Numbered from the stretch's first letter, positions 32,773 through 43,223 are shown. The stretch is 64,000 bases of DNA from Mortierella sp. BCC40632 (GCA_011634665.1 WAEK01000007.1:1324001-1388000), one strand, 5' to 3'. Notes: generated by a model from the sequence alone, not told the origin. A program made the numbers and translations.

Positions 32773-33155
32773 TTACTCACGCTTAATCATATCCACACTA
32801 CGCCGACCCTCCTCCTCTTCTTCCCCCCCTTCATTGTGTCGGAGTGCTCGGAAGAAAGTAGACTGTTGACCTTAAGAAGTAGAGAAAGTGAAAGATAGAG
32901 AGAGAGAAAAAAGATGGCTGGTCCATCTTGTGTATCGTTCACACAGTACCTTCTTCTTGTTGCATAGCATCCTGCTCTTTTTTTTTTATCTCTCTCTCTC
33001 TCTCTCTCTCACTTTGATCTCCTCCATTCACCCTTCCTTTCGCTTTTCCTCGGATCAAACATCTCTCTTTTCTCCTTCTTCTTTAGGGCGAACCATCTCC
33101 AGGAAAACCCAGGCTCCTTGTCATTGAAAGGAAAGGGGAGGGGGGGAAACCGCAT
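32773..33155 (-). CDS. Tentative small gene of unknown function, about 82 residues, with a coding-like stretch beyond the stop
   Basis: I do not recognise this protein. Three minus-strand exons fit together in phase: 33155-33032, 32976-32950 and 32870-32773. The reading is MRFPPLPFPFNDKEPGFSWR, then WFALKKKEKREMFDPRKSER, then a linker with EQDAMQQEEG, then STFFRALRHNEGGEEEEEGR and RSVDMIKRE before TAA. The product is charged, soluble and mostly helical in appearance. In the same frame after the TAA, 25 more codons (32772-32698) read NGKYGDAYFISEDDPEADGR LMWRG before a second TAA at 32697-32695, with third-position bias like coding DNA. A GTGAGT donor overlaps the first stop, so the true C-terminus may come from splicing. 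The donor of exon 1 (GTGAAT) is weak. It could be chance, but the agreement of phases argues otherwise. Confidence 0.4.
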
Positions 33156-33458
33156 GATGGTACAAGGGTTTGTGAGTGATTTATTACTGCCATTTTGTTT
33201 TCCTCTCATCTTTTTTTTTTTTTTTTTTTTTTTTTGTCAAGAAAAAAAAAGGCACATCAGAAGGCCAGGAAGGGAGGGAACGTTGAACAGCGGGATGTGC
33301 GTGTGTGTGTGTGTGTGTGTGAGGGGGGAAAAAAAAAGTCAAAGAACGATAGACAGGATACAAGACACTGGAATCTCCAATAAAAAAAAAAAAATGTATA
33401 TGGGGGATCCTGCGCAAGAGACTGGTTAGACTAATCGATTTATAACTTTTTTTTTTGT
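33156..33458. other. Short intergenic region small gene / eL14
   Basis: About 300 bp with a T25 run (33211-33235), A runs and a (GT)n tract (33300-33321). It must contain the eL14 3' end and, if real, the promoter of the small gene. No other feature seen. Confidence 0.4.
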
Positions 33459-34643
33459 TTAGGCCTTGATGGTCTTGACAGCCTTGTTGACGATCTCACG
33501 GCGCTATTGGAGGTTAAGGTAAGAGTGAACATAATGTAAAAGATAAAAAAAAAAATTAGTCAATCTAGTTTCTCTTTCATCTCTTGATCTTTCTTAAATT
33601 TGATCCGCAAATACACGCGTCTTCCTGCATAGGTCATAGAAAAGAAAGAAAAAAAACTTACGAGCTTCTTGTACTTCATGAGCTTGAAGCGGTCAAAGTC
33701 CGAGGCACCAGCGCGCTTGGCACGGGCATCGATCTTCTTGGCCCAAGAGGTCTTGGCCCACGAACCAGCGAGATCCTGCTTCTCAATGGCAGCCTTGATG
33801 ACAGCCTGACCAGCGGCGCGAGGAACCTTGACAACCAAGGGGGTCAAGGTCAAGCGACGGAACGCAAACTGGGTGCGAGCAACGCCGGTCGTAGGGCCCT
33901 CAACGAGAGCCTAATTTGAGAAAACATGATAGGATAGAGAAATGAAACGAGTTAGGAAAAAAGGCATTTTTAAAAATGTTGCTTTCTTGACAAAAAGGAT
34001 GTTTGTGCCGAGTCCTGCAGATCCAAATGAAGTCATTTATGCAAAAAGCTGTTCCTGAATATCCTTTTTCTTTTTCTTTTTCTTTTTCCTTTTGCTAGTT
34101 GAAGGCCTGTCCCTCCTCTCAAAAGGGGGAAACCCTGGATCCACTCTCTTTTCTTCAATGTCTTTTGACAGGCTCTGCCTTTTTTTTTTTTCTTTTTCCT
34201 TTTCTTTTTTTCTCGACACTGTATATTCCGCACAGACGACCAAACCTCTCTGTCCCTCCTTGGTAAAGATGAGATTTCGAGACCAGCACTGAAGACGTAG
34301 AGTTGCTGCGGCGTCCAAGGAAAAGAAAAAAAAGATGTCGAATCGTGTGATCTTTTCTTTGGTCCAGTGATAGATCGATTCTTTGTTTTTTCTTTTTCTT
34401 TTTTTTTTCCCTCCATAAAGACATTGCCAGGAGTGGTTGGGAGTATCAGGTCCTGCCCAGAAGTTTTTGTCTTTTCCTGTCTCCAAGGGTAGAGTAGAAT
34501 GAAAGGGATGAAAAGAAAGAGAGGTTACATACGCGGTTGTGGTCAATGATATCGACAATGACGGCGAGCTTGCCGGCATCAGCGCCGTAGTTGATCATGA
34601 CAACACGGCCGACTTCAACGACACGCTGGAAGGTAGGAGTGCG
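33459..34643 (-). CDS. RPL14: 60S ribosomal protein eL14 (first exon not resolved)
   Basis: Large-subunit ribosomal protein eL14, an SH3-like KOW protein. Supported exons on the minus strand are 34643-34533, 33910-33662 and 33503-33459. They encode [33 protein letters not shown], then [19 protein letters not shown], a basic helical segment with [20 protein letters not shown] and FKLMKYKKL, and end [13 protein letters not shown]. These are the eL14 signatures. Introns 34532-33911 and 33661-33504 have standard borders and T-rich tracts. An acceptor (TTTTCTAG) precedes codon CGC at 34643, so a short first exon with the start codon lies upstream. The only ATG directly followed by GT there is at 35635-35633 (AAAATG|GTACTG), which would make an intron of nearly 1 kb. 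I leave this open. Confidence 0.88.
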
Positions 34644-35162
34644 CTAGAAAAAAGAAAAAAAAAGAGAGAGATCGATAGTCTGGTTGTTAGAAGAGCTTGT
34701 TGAGGATTTTTTTTTTCTGGTTGAGGTAGTGACGATCGCCAGGAGAAAGAGCCTCTCCCTCCTTCTCTCTTCCTTTCAAGTCCTGATTTCTTTTCCTTTT
34801 TTTTTTTGTTGATTTCTTTTCCTTTTTTTTTTTGTTGATTTCTTTTTTTTTTCGAGTGGATCGAAATCCATGCTGATGGAACTCGACTGAAGGTTCTGTT
34901 TCGCTCCGATGACGTTGGGTGATGGATGATCTCTCATCGTCGTCCGTCCATGAAAGAGAAAAACATTACACAGAAAAGCTGTTCTTTCTTTCTTTCCCAT
35001 CCCTGATCAAGGATGTGTTCTCCAGATGCAGCGTTCTTCCTGTTGATTTTCAAGGATCCGTCCGGCATTGCATACTGTGAGAGACAAGATTCTCAATCAT
35101 TGGAATGGTACTGGAATCCAACAGTTCTTTTTTTTTTTTTTCGATCAGGTCGGATTGTGATG

Positions 35163-35198
<36 letters not shown>

Positions 35199-35911
35199 AG
35201 GGAGAAAACGAGTGTAAGGAGTGTGGCCATGGGACAAGGCATGGTTCAATATGGGATGGAATCCTTGATGCTGATTTCTGCGATCCCCATCGTTTCACTC
35301 CTTTTTTTTTTTTTTTTTTTTTCTCTCTCTCACACACATCAAATCTCTCTGATTTGGACATGATTCTAGCTGAAGAGAGGGGGGGCTGTCTTTTTCTCTC
35401 AAAAAGAACAAAAAGTGTTGAGTGGATGCTGATGCCGGCTCCTGATCGCGATCAAGAAAAAGAAAAAAAAATCGGGTCGATCCTGAGAATATCGTGTCCG
35501 GATAGATAGTCTGCCGTAGGCTTATTTGGCACTGGATGGATCGATGGATCGATATAGCTTTCATCCATGGGGGTTGTCTCTTTCCACATCACAGCCTTTT
35601 TTTTTTTTTTGTGTTCCCCCGGTCCAGAATCAGTACCATTTTGAATAGGGTTTGGGAAAGAGGAGGTCCAAAATCGTCGGCCACTGGGAAGTCTTTACAA
35701 TCAACTTGTCCCCCCTCTCGCTCTCATTCTGGGTCACGTGTGTTCTCTCTCTCTCTCTCTATCTTTCTTTCTTTCTCAAATATCCCTACCGACAAATTTA
35801 TTTGACTTTGCTGCCGCGTCTACCAACTCTACCCTGCTCCTGTTGAAAGACAGAAATGAATCCATGGAAGAAGAAGAAGAAGAAGAAGAAAAAGAGAAAA
35901 AAATATCTAGT
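34644..35911. other. Probable first intron, start exon and promoter of eL14
   Basis: This interval contains a CTTTTCCTTTTTT repeat (34788-34855), T and A runs including A31 at 35163-35193, and T18 at 35304-35321. The candidate eL14 initiator is at 35635. CT-rich DNA follows at 35740-35776. It also holds the 3' end of the His/Lys-rich precursor gene. No other coding exon is supported. Confidence 0.45.
35163..35193. repeat. A31 homopolymer
   Basis: Thirty-one adenines on the plus strand inside the probable long first intron of eL14 (T31 in gene orientation). Confidence 0.9.
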
Positions 35912-37054
35912 CTATGCCTTGTGGTGCTTGTGGTGGCTCTTCTTGGCCTTGCTCTTCTTGGCATGCTTCTTGCTGCCCTGGGCATGGGCCAATGGCTTAT
36001 CTTCAGCCTGATACAACGTAAACTCTTGGTTGTCATACATGACATTCATCCCCTGTTGCTCTTGTTGGTCAAATTGATCCTCCTGAGCCTGCAAATGACG
36101 CTTCATTTGCTTCCTGGTTCCCTTCAACTTCTTGCCAGCCTGACCTCCCAAAATCAAATGCTTACGGTTACGGCTGATCTTGCGGTGAAAGGCCAATTCA
36201 GCATCTGCAGCCCCTTGCACTTGCTTGCCCTTCTTTTCCTCCTTCAAAGCACGCTTGCCATGCTTGGAGTGAGACTTGTGCTTATGATGACCATGCGACT
36301 TTTTTCGGTGAAGGTCCAGAGCACGCTTACCATGCTTGGAGTGAGACTTGTGCTTGTGGTGACCATGTGCTTTCTTTCGATGAAGATCCAAAGCACGCTT
36401 TCCATGCTTCATTCCACAGGATGAAGAAACTTTTCGGTGCTTTCGACTCTTCTTACGATGGAGATCCAATGCACGCTTGGAATGCTTGCTGCATCCACCG
36501 GACGACGAGGACTTTTTATGATGAAGTCCCAAGTTCGATTCTTCTTGAACCTCCTCCCCTTCCTCCTCAAGCTCGGATCGCTTGGCATGCTTCTGACAGC
36601 TGCCATTGGTCTTATGGTGCGAAGATCGGTTCTTCTTGCGGTGCAATTCAAGCTCACGCTTGGAGTGCTGGTGGCGATGGCGCTGTTGCTTCTTGGATTT
36701 GTGGCCACTGGACTTCTTGTGGTGGTGGGCAGAGGCATGGTGGTGATTATGGTGAGATTTCTTCTTTCCATGGAGATCAAGAGTCTGCTGGTCCTGTTGT
36801 AGAACCTGGTTCTGTTCCTGAGCCTCTGAAGGGATCTCAAAGTGCTGCTGTTCGAGATCACGACGTTCCTTCTTGTGGCTGACACGGTGATGCGAGTGAT
36901 GAGCTTTAGCCGACTTGCAGTGACCTTGGTCCTGAGGTTGGATGTGACGGGGTGTGAGACGGAAGGCTGCCTGGTGACCGTGCTGGTGCACATCGGCTGC
37001 AGCCAGGGTGCTCAGCAATCCACTGGCCAAGAGTGCAGAGAGAATGAACCTCAT
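35912..37054 (-). CDS. Secreted His/Lys-rich repeat precursor with Lys-Arg (Kex2-type) cleavage sites
   Basis: Single-exon gene of 380 residues, no family recognised. A signal peptide (1-20, MRFILSALLASGLLSTLAAA) is followed by a very basic, His-rich chain. Lys-Arg pairs occur at 132-133, 158-159, 193-194, 219-220, 243-244, 267-268 and 318-319, spaced 24-51 residues. The segments after most of them begin with the same motif, Leu-x-Leu-His-x-Lys-Lys (also in degenerate form at 92-98 and 175-181, and as LAFHRKI near 287). Two adjacent segments, 221-244 and 245-268, are identical except for one residue and contain HGHHKHKSHSKHGKR. Three segments carry a single Cys. Kex2 cuts after Lys-Arg in the fungal secretory pathway, so several His/Lys-rich peptides could be released. 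The amino-acid make-up resembles histatin-like or metal-binding peptides (inference). The C-terminal 60 residues are acidic-Gln then Lys/His-rich. Start ATG at 37054 with a TATTTAAG box about 210 bp upstream. Confidence 0.82.
   Translation of the reverse strand: MRFILSALLASGLLSTLAAADVHQHGHQAAFRLTPRHIQPQDQGHCKSAKAHHSHHRVSHKKERRDLEQQHFEIPSEAQEQNQVLQQDQQTLDLHGKKKSHHNHHHASAHHHKKSSGHKSKKQQRHRHQHSKRELELHRKKNRSSHHKTNGSCQKHAKRSELEEEGEEVQEESNLGLHHKKSSSSGGCSKHSKRALDLHRKKSRKHRKVSSSCGMKHGKRALDLHRKKAHGHHKHKSHSKHGKRALDLHRKKSHGHHKHKSHSKHGKRALKEEKKGKQVQGAADAELAFHRKISRNRKHLILGGQAGKKLKGTRKQMKRHLQAQEDQFDQQEQQGMNVMYDNQEFTLYQAEDKPLAHAQGSKKHAKKSKAKKSHHKHHKA
36251..36394 (-). repeat. Two tandem 72-bp coding repeats in the precursor gene
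   Basis: The units 36394-36323 and 36322-36251 each encode 24 residues (221-244 and 245-268). They differ at one amino acid (Ala/Ser) and at several silent sites, so the duplication is not brand new and the peptide sequence appears to be kept by selection. A third, diverged copy precedes them at 36472-36395. Confidence 0.85.
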
Positions 37055-38132
37055 GTTTAGAATTGACTGTTGAAGTAGGAGGAGATGAATGAGATAGATC
37101 TAGCGGAGACGTCTCTGATCCAAGTAAGGACAAAAGAGTTGCTGTTCTTTTCTTTCTTTCTTTCTTTCTTTTTTTTCAAGGAAAGGAGGGGGTATAGTCG
37201 CGATGGATCGCAATCGAGAGACGAGGAGAGACAAGGAGGGACTAGGAAAAGATCAACGCCCTTAAATAGCGGGGGCCCTGTCTAGTGTCTACGCAACTCT
37301 TTATTAATTTGCTAGACAAGGAATGCCTATAGTACAGCTTTTGTTGTTCGAGTCCGACCCAGCGGTGGCCTACATGTGCATTTGCCTGTGTATGCTGACC
37401 TACTCCAGCGCATGACAAAGAACGACATACCATCCTAACAATAACAACAATAACAACAACAACAACAACAACAAAACAAATAATAAGAACTACAATTAAA
37501 AAGGCAGGCGAATATCAGTCTGCCTCTTTTTTTTTTTTTTTTTTTCTTGTCCCATTCCAAAGTCGCCTACCATGCCCCTTGCCCCCCCCCCCCCCTTTTT
37601 CTCCCCATTTGCTTTCTCCCCCATGTCTTTTTTGGACAACAAGTATGTACATTAGAGTTCTTCTCATAACGAGATCCTCCTTTTTCTTACTGTATTTTTT
37701 TCTTTGACCAACTTTTTTTTTTTTTGATTCCTTTGATAATCCCGACGATGGATGGGATGAGTGTTGGTGGCATTGCATGCCTTCCCAACAATCGCCTTTC
37801 CCCTATTTTTCTTCTTTTTTTTTTTTTTTTTCTCTTTTCTTTTTTTCTTTTTTTCTTTTTTTCTTTCTTTCCGTTCCCGTTGTGAACCGAGGCTGAAGTT
37901 TGTCAATGCTGATGAGATCGATCTACCCTAGACGGCCATAATCTTGTTCTTTTTTTTTTTTTCTTTGGGGGCTTTCTTAAACCGATCTCCCCTTTTGGAG
38001 CCATCTTGGTTCCCCTTGATTGTCCTGCATGTCATGGTAAATACAAATATACATATACAAAAACAACAACAACAAATGTTAGAAAAAAAGAAAAAAAAAA
38101 AGCTGGGTTTATATAAAATAGTCTATTTCAGT
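37055..38132. other. Intergenic region precursor gene / Kch1-like gene
   Basis: The right half carries T runs, a C14 run near 37581-37594 and C/T-rich DNA in the 3' flank of the Kch1-like gene. The left half (37055-37440) is complex sequence that should include the precursor's promoter. An AAC trinucleotide tract lies at 37438-37476. No further gene seen. Confidence 0.45.
37261..37268 (-). promoter_or_regulatory. Possible TATA box of the His/Lys-rich precursor gene
   Basis: Minus strand TATTTAAG lies 207-214 bp upstream of the ATG. It is the only TATA-like word in the nearby promoter and would suit a regulated gene, with a leader of roughly 150-180 nt. Confidence 0.35.
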
Positions 38133-39543
38133 CTAGAATCGTCCTACAGGTGTATGTGGCCGAGTATAGGTTGGGCCATTGACAACACTTCCACCTCCAC
38201 CTCCATACCCGAGTCCTCCTCCCAAACCAGTGGGTACAGGACCCCCGTGATGATGAGGGTGTCCACCATAGGCATCGTGTCCGCCTGCAACACTCCGGTG
38301 ACTAAGGTCGTTCATCATCACTGTCTCACCATAGCCACCATTCCTGGGTGGGTGTGGCATATGTCCCTGTTGCAAAGGATGTGGACGGCCTGATCGAGGT
38401 CCATACCCTCCTACGACACTGCCTTGGTTCGACCCGCTCAGTACCGTACTCGTATCCGAGTTTTGACGTCGATGTTGAGGCGTATAAGGATGTGGGTTGC
38501 CCTTGGCACCAGGAGGCAGATAACCACCTCCACCACTGACCACACTATAGGCACCATCGCTGATCTCACTCCGACCATCATCATAGTCATAGAGTTGGTC
38601 CTGCCGCCGAAGGTTGCGGTTATGATATGCTTGCTGGTGATTGTCTTGACGGAGCGGTCTCGTGTCGTCATCATCGTGCGATGGGGTATATGACCTTGGT
38701 CCAGGTGAATAGGGTCTAGGCGGTGGTTGACGACGGTAAGGGTCATTCGGGATGGACATGTTAGGTCGAAGGCCGGGTGAGCCTGGGGCCATATATTGAG
38801 GTTGAGCAGCAGGGATTCGTGGGGTGGATCCGGGCATGGGTGAATTTCTTCCACCTCCTTCTTCGATCAAACCAATGTTGGGCAAAGTGGGCTTGCCAGA
38901 GGGTCCATCGTTCTTGCTATTCTTGGAATTCTTGGCTGCATCCTGAGCACGTTGCTTTGCCTTTTTCCTGATAATCTCTTCAATACTAATAGTTGTAAAA
39001 AAAAAAAAGAAATCCGCCGAATAGGTACTTGGTTAGGATAAGCTGGAGTAATTTTTCTTCTTCTTCTTTTGCTTTCTTTATGGCTGAAGGAAAAACAAAG
39101 GACAAGGAGCTACTTGCCGTTTGTCAATCTTGTGGCAGCAATATTCCTTCAAGTTTCCTTGGATATGGATGACCAATGGAATATAAAGTATAACGGCGAC
39201 AATCATCAACAGAACCGAGATCACCCAAAGTGTCAACGTAAAAGTCATCACACCCATCGTGATACGTGTCAACACGTGGAACTCTTTATCCCAAGTCCAA
39301 AACGCAATATCGAGTCCGTTCACCGACTTTTTGGTCACGACTGTGATAAGAATAATGCCGTTAATGACCTGTCTGGGTCCATCGGCAAACATCAGTCGCT
39401 TCCAACCTAGAAGTCAAGTATAATCCAAGGGGAAGGGAGGAAGGGAGGAAGGAAGGGGAGGAATATAAAATAAAATAAAAAATATAATGGTTAGTATTCC
39501 ATAGACTGCGGGTACGTTTTTACGGTGCAGAAGGGAAGGCGAT

Positions 39544-39577
<34 letters not shown>

Positions 39578-41112
39578 TACCCCTGAAGGTGAAGAAGCAA
39601 AAAAAGGCTACCTCATCAATCGTCTTTTTCGAGTTGTGAATCTTTTGAAAGAGACAAAAGTGTGCGTAGCTCTTGATGGCATAGTAACGGTAGGCAATCA
39701 TGCTGGTGAAGGCATAACTGATGTCGCGACTTTGTACAATGACCACTGCCTTTTTGAGATCCCAGGCCAGAAGGAAAAAGGACAATAAAATACATCCGGC
39801 GAAAATCCACTGTTTTTTGGATGTTGTTGTTGTTGTTGTTGTGGTTGTTGTTGTTGTTGAATGGCGGAGGAATGGAAAAACATACGGGAGTAAATGAAAG
39901 AGGTGAGAAAAAAAGAAAAAAAAAAAAAAAAAAGAGCGTGAGTGGAAAACGTTCTGTTGCTCTCTTCTGAAAGAGAGAAAAAAAAGGACTGATCAAGTAA
40001 AGTGACCAGAGGGTCTTCGAGTTCTTCTCGCAATAAAGTACCTTGTAAACATCAAACGAGATTGTGATACCCTCTATATGGACAGAAGAAGAAAAAAAGA
40101 AAAAGGGAAATAGACAAGGTGTTAAAAAAAAAAAAAAAAAGAATCATAGAGAAAAGACAACGGATTGACCTAGTGGTAGCTCTTACTGTAGGCAATTTGG
40201 TTGTCTCCGTTGACTCCTAGATTACTCGACCAGTTTTCGGTCACTAGCAAGTTGACGGCCGTCCTGTGGAGAGAAAGAGAAAATTAGCTATCCAATTTGA
40301 CTTGTGTGTCCTGACTACTGTAGGATCAAAAGAAAACAACAGAATACTGCTTTGTTGGACATACCACAAATCGGCACAGTAGATGAGGATACCCTTGATG
40401 ACAATAGCAAACACAAGCGAGTATTTGAACTTGCGCCAGATAGAGTTGTCGACATAATCTTCCACATCGATAAAGTCAAATTTGTGATCCTCGACCTTTT
40501 GCCTCCTCCAGTCGTCTAAAAAATCAATTAGACCATTTAATCCATTAGTCAATTACGAAAGAGGGACATGGGCTATTCATGCGTAAGCACGTTCCTCAGA
40601 AGATTTTCTCTTCCCTCCTCGGCCTCTTTCTCTCTTTCTCATGTTCGAGCCATGGAAGGAAAGGGGAAAGAAGACCAATTTCCAAGGCATGCATACGGTT
40701 TCTCTCTCAAATCATGCATCATGGTAACGAGAATGTGACCGAGGTAGTATTGTCAGCACATCCCAATAAGAGAGAGAGATATATATTTATATTATATATA
40801 ACCCGTTGTAAGCCAGATGGAATTAGAGAGAAAGATAAGAAGGGAGTTTGTTGCCCCGACAATACGGTGCCCGTGCCTTTGTCACAGAGTCAACCAACCA
40901 ACCAACCAACCAACCAACGAGAGAGAAGAGGGGAGGAAAAAGAAGAGGAGAGAGAGGGGGTAGTGGAGTATAGACAGAATGAATTGAATGAGCCAAACAA
41001 GAAAGAAAAAGAGAGCACCTGTCGTAGAGCAGACAAAAAAAAAAAAAAAAAAAAAAAAGAGCAGAAAATAAGGAGAAGAACAAAGAGGAGGCGAAGAGAG
41101 AATGCAAGAAAG

Positions 41113-41153
<41 letters not shown>

Positions 41154-41439
41154 GAGAGGGTGGTGGGGGGGGGGAAAAAAAAAAAAAAAAAAAAGAATCG
41201 GCAAGGGGAGTGACAGAGAGAAAAGACTGAAGAAAAAAAAAAAAAAAAATCTTTTTTTGCTGGAGCCGGTGTGGTGCTGACCATGTCTCTCTCTGTTTGT
41301 CTCTCTTTCTCCCTTCCCCTATGGGAGAGAGAAAGAGAAAGAGAGAGAGGGTCTCAATGGCTGGTTTCCATCCGAGAGCGGATATGTTCAGTAGAGGCCA
41401 GGAGATGGGGACAGGAGATTATGGACGGGGAAGGGGTAG

Positions 41440-41492
<53 letters not shown>

Positions 41493-41923
41493 GCACAGAG
41501 GAGATAGAGTGAAGTAGAGAAGAAACGTATAGAGACAGTATGGACTGAGGAGTTCCGCCCCGAGTCGCAGGGAAGAGGAGAGAGGCAGAGAGAATAGACA
41601 GAGGCGGAAATTAATGTGAAATAAACGCAATTTACTCTAAAATTGCACAGGTGGACACAGAGAAAACCAGACACAGACACAAACACACACACACACACAC
41701 ACACAGGGGAGAAGAGGTCCTGACCCTATTTATTTTTTCTTTTCTCTCTGGAGGATATATATAACTATATATTTAAGCATAGGTAGAAAGGAGAGATAAA
41801 GAGAGAGGGAGAGAGAGAGAGAAAAAGAAAGAGAAACATATGGTTCCGCGGAAGAAAAAAAAAAAAAGAAAGAAAGAAAGAGATGAGCGAGATGAATGGG
41901 ATGCAAGACTTACTGTTGGACAT
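38133..41923 (-). CDS. Fungal low-affinity K+ transporter, Kch1/Prm6-like
   Basis: This 546-residue plasma-membrane protein belongs to the Kch1/Prm6 family, which mediates K+ influx during Ca2+/pheromone signalling in yeast. Minus-strand exons: 41923-41914, 40515-40365, 40263-40187, 40073-40042, 39809-39581, 39406-39118, 38985-38133. Family blocks are DWRRQKVEDHKFDFIDVEDY, TAVNLLVTENWSSN, ISFDVYK, WIFAGCILLSFFLLAWDLKK, DISYAFTSMIAYRYYAIKSY and TLWVISVLLMIVAVILYIPL. The cytosolic C-terminal 260 residues are Pro/Gly/His-rich and disordered. Exon 1 is only 10 nt (ATGTCCAACA) with a perfect GTAAGT donor and a 1,398-bp intron. Intron 6 is GC-AG (ACG|GCAAGT at 39120-39112), since it alone restores the conserved DKRIEEIIRKK. 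Exon 4 is 32 nt. The start exon rests on phase and donor match, so it is likely but not proven. Confidence 0.85.
39545..39575. repeat. A31 homopolymer abutting a 5' splice site
   Basis: On the gene's strand the donor of Kch1-like intron 5 reads G|GTAAG followed at once by a T31 run. This is an unusual position, because most T runs in the window lie at acceptors. Confidence 0.9.
41442..41489. repeat. (GA)n microsatellite in the long first intron of the Kch1-like gene
   Basis: About 48 bp of GA dinucleotides. The same intron contains further GA tracts (41118-41151, 41329-41349) and CA repeats (41684-41704). Confidence 0.9.
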
Positions 41924-42352
41924 GGTGAATCAATGTCCTTCTCTGGGCAAAGGCGCGTGCTCGAGATCAGATGACGTTGTGGCGCGGGTCGAAGGAGGGG
42001 GGAGAGACGAGAGAGAGGTGTCGAGAGAGAGAGAGAACGCGTCCAGGGACAGGCAGGCTATGGGCCGTTGGTGACACAGGGGAGAGAGAGAAACAGCAGC
42101 CGTTCTCCTGTTGGCGGGGTGTTGGCACGGTCTGCTAGGGAGGGGGAAAAAAAAAGAAGAGGTAGGGGTAGTGGAGGAGGATCGAGAGGAGAACAAAAAA
42201 GGTCGATGCAGCAACCAAGGAAGTAGAAAAAGAATAAAAAAAAACCCTTCGGGAGAGGAAAAGAGAGGAGAGGAGACAAAGGGCGGAAAGCACAAGGGGG
42301 TAAGGGTTGGGATCCTGTGGATCTGGTGTGCGGTGTATGTGTGGGTGTATGA

Positions 42353-42393
<41 letters not shown>

Positions 42394-42861
42394 AGAGAGT
42401 ATGTGGAGAAAGAAAGGACTCGAGCGGATGGGATGATGCTGAGCGGATGCAAATGCGGATGCCGAAAAAAAAAGAGGTAGGAATGCGGAGATGCAGATGC
42501 GATCAGGATCGAGATCGTGAGTGCGGGAAGTAGATGAGGGATGGGATGGAGGCGTTAGAGATGAAGGCAGAAGACGATGGCCATGGGCAAGAGGAGGAAT
42601 GAGGATCGAGCAAAGGCAAAGGCAAAGGCAGCGAGAGAACAAAAGCGAGAAAAGAGAGAACGAAAGTAAGAAAGAGAAGAAGAAAGAGAAGAGAAGAGAG
42701 AGAGAGAGAGAGAAAGAAAGCCAACTGTGAGTACCGCTCGTCTGTCTTTCTCTCAACACCTCCACACCTGCACCCTTCTTCTTGTTCCTACACCCAGTCC
42801 ATGGTCCCAATGGGACAAGATAGACGACCTTTCCACCCACCCACAACCCACGCTCTACGCT

Positions 42862-42863
<2 letters not shown>

Positions 42864-42914
<51 letters not shown>
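42864..42914. repeat. (CT)n microsatellite
   Basis: About 51 bp of CT repeats 27 bp upstream of the TATAAATAG word in the divergent promoter. Confidence 0.95.
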
Positions 42915-42917
<3 letters not shown>

Positions 42918-42940
42918 GCGCGCTATCTTTGTCCGCCAAA

Positions 42941-42949
42941 TATAAATAG
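42941..42949 (+). promoter_or_regulatory. Possible TATA box on the GUF1 side of the divergent promoter
   Basis: TATAAATAG is a strong consensus match. It is far (about 830 bp) from the GUF1 start codon, so it would need a long or spliced leader, or it may serve an unrecognised transcript. Confidence 0.3.
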
Positions 42950-43179
42950 CGCGTGTATCGAGCCTGTGCAGCCCGCCGCCCTCCGCTCCCCTCTCATAAT
43001 CTCATCGCGACTCTCCTCTCTTTCTTTCCAGCCAAAGTAGAGACGCCAGCGCTCAGTCCCTTGTCCCGCTAGCGCTCTCACCCCATTCACTCTCTTTGCT
43101 GCTCGGCTAAATCTGCCAAAACAGTCTGCTTTGATCCACACGACAAAGGCGAGCACCCACGCCCTCTCTCTTCTCTCTT

Positions 43180-43223
<44 letters not shown>

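Noticed and set aside
36409..36993. Long ORFs antisense to the His/Lys-rich precursor (for example 194 codons minus frame 2, and plus-strand ORFs)
   Set aside because: Shadow frames of a repetitive coding sequence; they lack a signal peptide or other coherent features.
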